64,000 bases of DNA from JAWKTM01 sp041399085 (lineage in GTDB: Bacteria > Planctomycetota > Planctomycetia > Pirellulales > Pirellulaceae). The stretch is from contig JAWKTM010000006.1 of assembly GCA_041399085.1 (NCBI GenBank), positions 1 through 64,000 of the forward strand, read 5' to 3'. Within the stretch, counting starts at the first letter, position 1, and each line of letters opens with the position of its first letter. Positions 61,391 through 64,000 of the stretch are shown here, piece by piece. The notes beneath the pieces were generated by a model. It did no database searches, was not told the DNA's origin, and saw nothing but the letters and a program-made list of their open reading frames with translations. The position numbers and the translations under genes are program-made.

Positions 61391-64000
61391 TTAAGATTCG
61401 TCGCCCGTTGGCTCGTCGGCTTCTGGCTGATCGAAATCGTCGCCGGCTACGTTCCCTCCGGCGCCGCTTTCCGAATTCGCCGCGGCAACCGGCGCCGCCG
61501 GAGTTGCGACGACCGTTTCCGCATCGCCATTGTCATCTTTGGGAACGCGAACAACCGCAATAAGCGTGTCGTCGTCATCCAATCGCATAATGCGGACGCC
61601 CTGCGTGTTGCGGCCAATGACATTGATTTCGCCCGCCGCGATCCGTTGGATTTTTCCACGAGCCGTCATCATCAACAGCTCGTCGTCATCATCCACTCGA
61701 ACGATCCCCGTGACATTGCCGTTCCGTTCGGTCGTCTTAATGTCACGCAGTCCCTTGCCGCCACGTCGTTGCGTGCGATAGCGAGCTCCGGAGGAAGTCG
61801 CCGCGTCGCCGCCGTCGGCCGACTCATCGGCTTCTGCCGGCTCGCTTGAGACGGCCGAGTCACCAGTCGCAGCCTCGCCCGCTTCGTCGTCCGCCGGCTC
61901 GCCCGTCGCTTGTTCGCCGGGGCCGAACGGCGTGCGTTTTCCGTAGCCGAACTCACAGACAGTCAACAACGTGGCATTCGGATCGGCCACGACCATCCCG
62001 ACCAGCTCGTCATCGTCAGCCAGATTGATGCCCTTCACACCCGACGTATTGCGTCCCATCGGCCGCGCGTCGGATTCGTTGAAGCGAATCGCCATGCCAC
62101 GCTTCGTGGACAGCACCACTTCATCGCCGGGCGCCGTCACCACCACATCGACCAACTCGTCGTCTTCGCGCAACTTGATTGCGATGATGCCACCCTTTTT
62201 CGGGCGGCTGTATTGCTCGAGCAGCGTCTTCTTCACCAGCCCTTTGCGCGTGGCCATCATCATGCAATGGTCCGGCAAGTTGAAGTCGCGGATCGCTCGG
62301 CAGTCGGTAATCTTCTCATCGGCCTGCAAGTTCAGCAGGTTCACAATCGCGCGGCCGCGGCTTTCGCGACTGAGTTGCGGCAAGCCATACACCTTCTGCC
62401 AGTAGACCTTGCCTTGATTCGTAAAGAACAACAGGTAATCGTGCGTGCTGGCGACGAACAAATGCTGAATCGGATCCTCTTCGTCCGCCGAAGCTCCCTT
62501 CAGCCCCTTACCGCCACGCCGCTGAGCCCGATAGACACTAGCCGGCGTGCGTTTGATATAGCCCTTGTGGCTGATCGACACGACCATCGTTTCTTCGGTG
62601 ATCAGATCTTCCAGGTCAAAGTCGCCCAGCTCTTCGCCACTGATCTCCGTTCGCCGATTGTCGCCATGACGATCGCGGATCTGCCGCAGATCGTCGCGAA
62701 TGATTTCGCGAATGTTTTCTTCGTCCGACAGAATCCGCAGATATTCGCTGATCTCTTCGAGCAACTTGGCGTGCTCGCCGCCCAGCCGCTCTTGTTCGAG
62801 ATTGACCAACTGGCCTAACGTCATTCGCAAAATGGCGTCAGCTTGAACCGCCGTCAGCGTGTACGAATCGGCCACGCCACGCTCTTCCTGAAACAGCCGA
62901 AACCCTTCCTCGCCCAACGCCCGCTGCATCATCGACGCCGGACAGGCCACGCCCATCAAGCCCGCTTTGGCTTCCGCCTGAGTCTGCGATTGGCGAATAA
63001 TGCGGATGATCTCGTCGATGTTGGCCAGAGCCAGCAACAAGCCTTCGATCGTGTGCTTACGGCGGCGAGCCCGAGCCAGCAGGAAGTTCGTGCGGCGGCG
63101 AATCACCGTCGCTCGATGCCGCAGAAATTCGTCCAGCAACTGCTTGAAGCTCATCTCGCGCGGCTTGCCGTCAACCAACGCCAGGAAGATCAGCGAGAAC
63201 GAGTCTTGCAGCGGCGAGTACTGGTACAGTTGGTTCAGCACCACGTCCGGGTCGGCGTCGCGTTTCAATTCGATGATCAACCGCACCGGCTCTTTCAAAT
63301 CGCTCTCGTCGCGAATGCCCGAGATCCCCTTGATGCGATCGTCATGCACCAACGCCGCAATCCGCTCGACCACACGATCGCGGAACTGTTGATAAGGGAT
63401 CTCCGAAACGACGATGCGATACCGCCCCTTCGCATGCTCTTCGATCTTCGTGCGAGCCCGCACCACGATCGTGCCGCGGCCCGTGTGATACCCGCGACGA
63501 ATCCCCGCTCGACCGCAAATCACGCCGCCCGTGGGAAAGTCCGGTCCCGGCACGATCTCTAGCAGTTCGTCGATCGAAACATTCGGCTCGTCCAACACTT
63601 TCAACAACGCATCGCAGACCTCGCGCAAATTGTGCGGCGGAATCGAAGTGGCCATGCCCACGGCGATGCCGTTGGCGCCATTGACCAACAGACAGGGAAA
63701 CTTCGACGGCAGCACGGTCGGCTCGGTCCGCACTTCGTCGTAAGTCGGCACGTAGTCAACCGTGTCCAGCTTCAGATCGTCCAACATCATTGCGGCGATC
63801 GACGACAGCCGGGCTTCCGTGTACCGCATGGCCGCCGGCGGCAAACCGGCGATCGAGCCGAAGTTGCCTTGCTTGTCGATCAACACATGCCGCATGTTCC
63901 ACTCTTGAGCCATGCGGACCAGCGTCGGATAGATCACGCTTTCGCCGTGCGGGTGATAATTACCGCTCGTATCGCCCGAGATCTTCGCGCATTTAACGCG
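61391..64000 (-). CDS. gyrA: DNA gyrase subunit A (5' partial)
   Basis: The frame is open to the last base of the window, so the first about 60-80 residues are missing. The catalytic tyrosine is in A-A-M-R-Y-T-E-A-R-L-S. Breakage-reunion-domain motifs (G-D-T-S-G-N-Y-H-P-H-G-E, N-G-A-N-G-I-A-V-G-M-A-T) and the C-terminal beta-pinwheel follow, with the GyrA box Q-R-R-G-G-K-G twice: once in the first blade (Y-R-A-Q-R-R-G-G-K-G) and once near the last (Y-R-T-Q-R-R-G-G-K-G). Just before the second box, blade 6 has an acidic, Ala/Gly-rich insert of about 45 residues. The C-terminus is another disordered acidic tail of about 40 residues. With GyrB it introduces negative supercoils. Confidence 0.97.
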   Translation of the reverse strand, partial: RVKCAKISGDTSGNYHPHGESVIYPTLVRMAQEWNMRHVLIDKQGNFGSIAGLPPAAMRYTEARLSSIAAMMLDDLKLDTVDYVPTYDEVRTEPTVLPSKFPCLLVNGANGIAVGMATSIPPHNLREVCDALLKVLDEPNVSIDELLEIVPGPDFPTGGVICGRAGIRRGYHTGRGTIVVRARTKIEEHAKGRYRIVVSEIPYQQFRDRVVERIAALVHDDRIKGISGIRDESDLKEPVRLIIELKRDADPDVVLNQLYQYSPLQDSFSLIFLALVDGKPREMSFKQLLDEFLRHRATVIRRRTNFLLARARRRKHTIEGLLLALANIDEIIRIIRQSQTQAEAKAGLMGVACPASMMQRALGEEGFRLFQEERGVADSYTLTAVQADAILRMTLGQLVNLEQERLGGEHAKLLEEISEYLRILSDEENIREIIRDDLRQIRDRHGDNRRTEISGEELGDFDLEDLITEETMVVSISHKGYIKRTPASVYRAQRRGGKGLKGASADEEDPIQHLFVASTHDYLLFFTNQGKVYWQKVYGLPQLSRESRGRAIVNLLNLQADEKITDCRAIRDFNLPDHCMMMATRKGLVKKTLLEQYSRPKKGGIIAIKLREDDELVDVVVTAPGDEVVLSTKRGMAIRFNESDARPMGRNTSGVKGINLADDDELVGMVVADPNATLLTVCEFGYGKRTPFGPGEQATGEPADDEAGEAATGDSAVSSEPAEADESADGGDAATSSGARYRTQRRGGKGLRDIKTTERNGNVTGIVRVDDDDELLMMTARGKIQRIAAGEINVIGRNTQGVRIMRLDDDDTLIAVVRVPKDDNGDAETVVATPAAPVAAANSESGAGGNVAGDDFDQPEADEPTGDES

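Overview
This window comes from a member of the Planctomycetota, probably the order Pirellulales. The evidence is the combination of a PSCyt1/DUF1549/DUF1553 cytochrome paired with a DUF1501 protein (8.3-13.0 kb), a very large PVC-type heme-binding protein (13.1-17.7 kb), Tat-exported Gfo/Idh/MocA and amidohydrolase proteins, a giant exoprotein with the planctomycete LEPR-XLL N-terminal motif (46.6-55.9 kb), an 18-cysteine secreted protein, and many short dispersed intergenic repeats. No phage, IS element, integron or CRISPR array was seen. The G+C-rich sequence produces many long shadow ORFs, which are left out.

Layout. 0-4.1 kb: 3' part of a class-C beta-lactamase-fold hydrolase with RTX-like GDD repeats, a lipoprotein, and a frameshifted STN-domain gene. 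4.3-8.2 kb: HEAT/TPR protein, glycerol kinase (glpK), a small membrane protein and an HlyD-type adaptor. 8.3-17.7 kb: planctomycete surface-catabolism block (cytochrome/DUF1553, DUF1501, then a TIM barrel-LamG-cytochrome-DUF6797-cupredoxin polypeptide broken by an in-frame stop and three frameshifts). 17.7-20.4 kb (minus): CobB/CbiA-like amidotransferase and an HtrA protease. 20.7-25.7 kb: Cys-rich secreted protein, S1 RNA-binding protein, STAS protein and PAS histidine kinase, then tRNA-Asp with a strong terminator. 26-30.7 kb: two Gfo/Idh/MocA proteins around a secreted clan-A glycoside hydrolase. 30.9-35.5 kb (minus): FtsK translocase and a thyA-folA pair. 35.5-37.9 kb: a 2.4 kb gene-free, repeat-packed region. 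37.9-42.9 kb: amidohydrolase, tsaD, an OleA-like ketoacyl synthase and an SGNH protein. 43.2-46.3 kb: two frameshifted c-type cytochrome genes and a sulfatase-fold protein lacking its active-site motifs. 46.6-55.9 kb: the 3121-residue exoprotein. 56-58.7 kb (minus): GH43-type beta-propeller protein and an M81 (MlrC) protein. 59-64 kb: glgX split by a two-base deletion, and gyrA (minus, running off the window end).

Two themes stand out. First, at least five conserved genes (2.9-4.1, 13.1-17.7, 43.2-43.6, 43.7-45.1 and 59.3-61.4 kb) are broken by indels or a stop while their residues remain conserved in the alternative frames; at the same time a 9.4 kb ORF is intact. Draft-assembly error and recent gene decay cannot be separated from the sequence alone. 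Second, intergenic DNA carries several unrelated repeat families. The most structured is an array of about 27 TTTGG cores spaced 18-22 bp apart (36898-37427), which fits roughly two turns of B-DNA.
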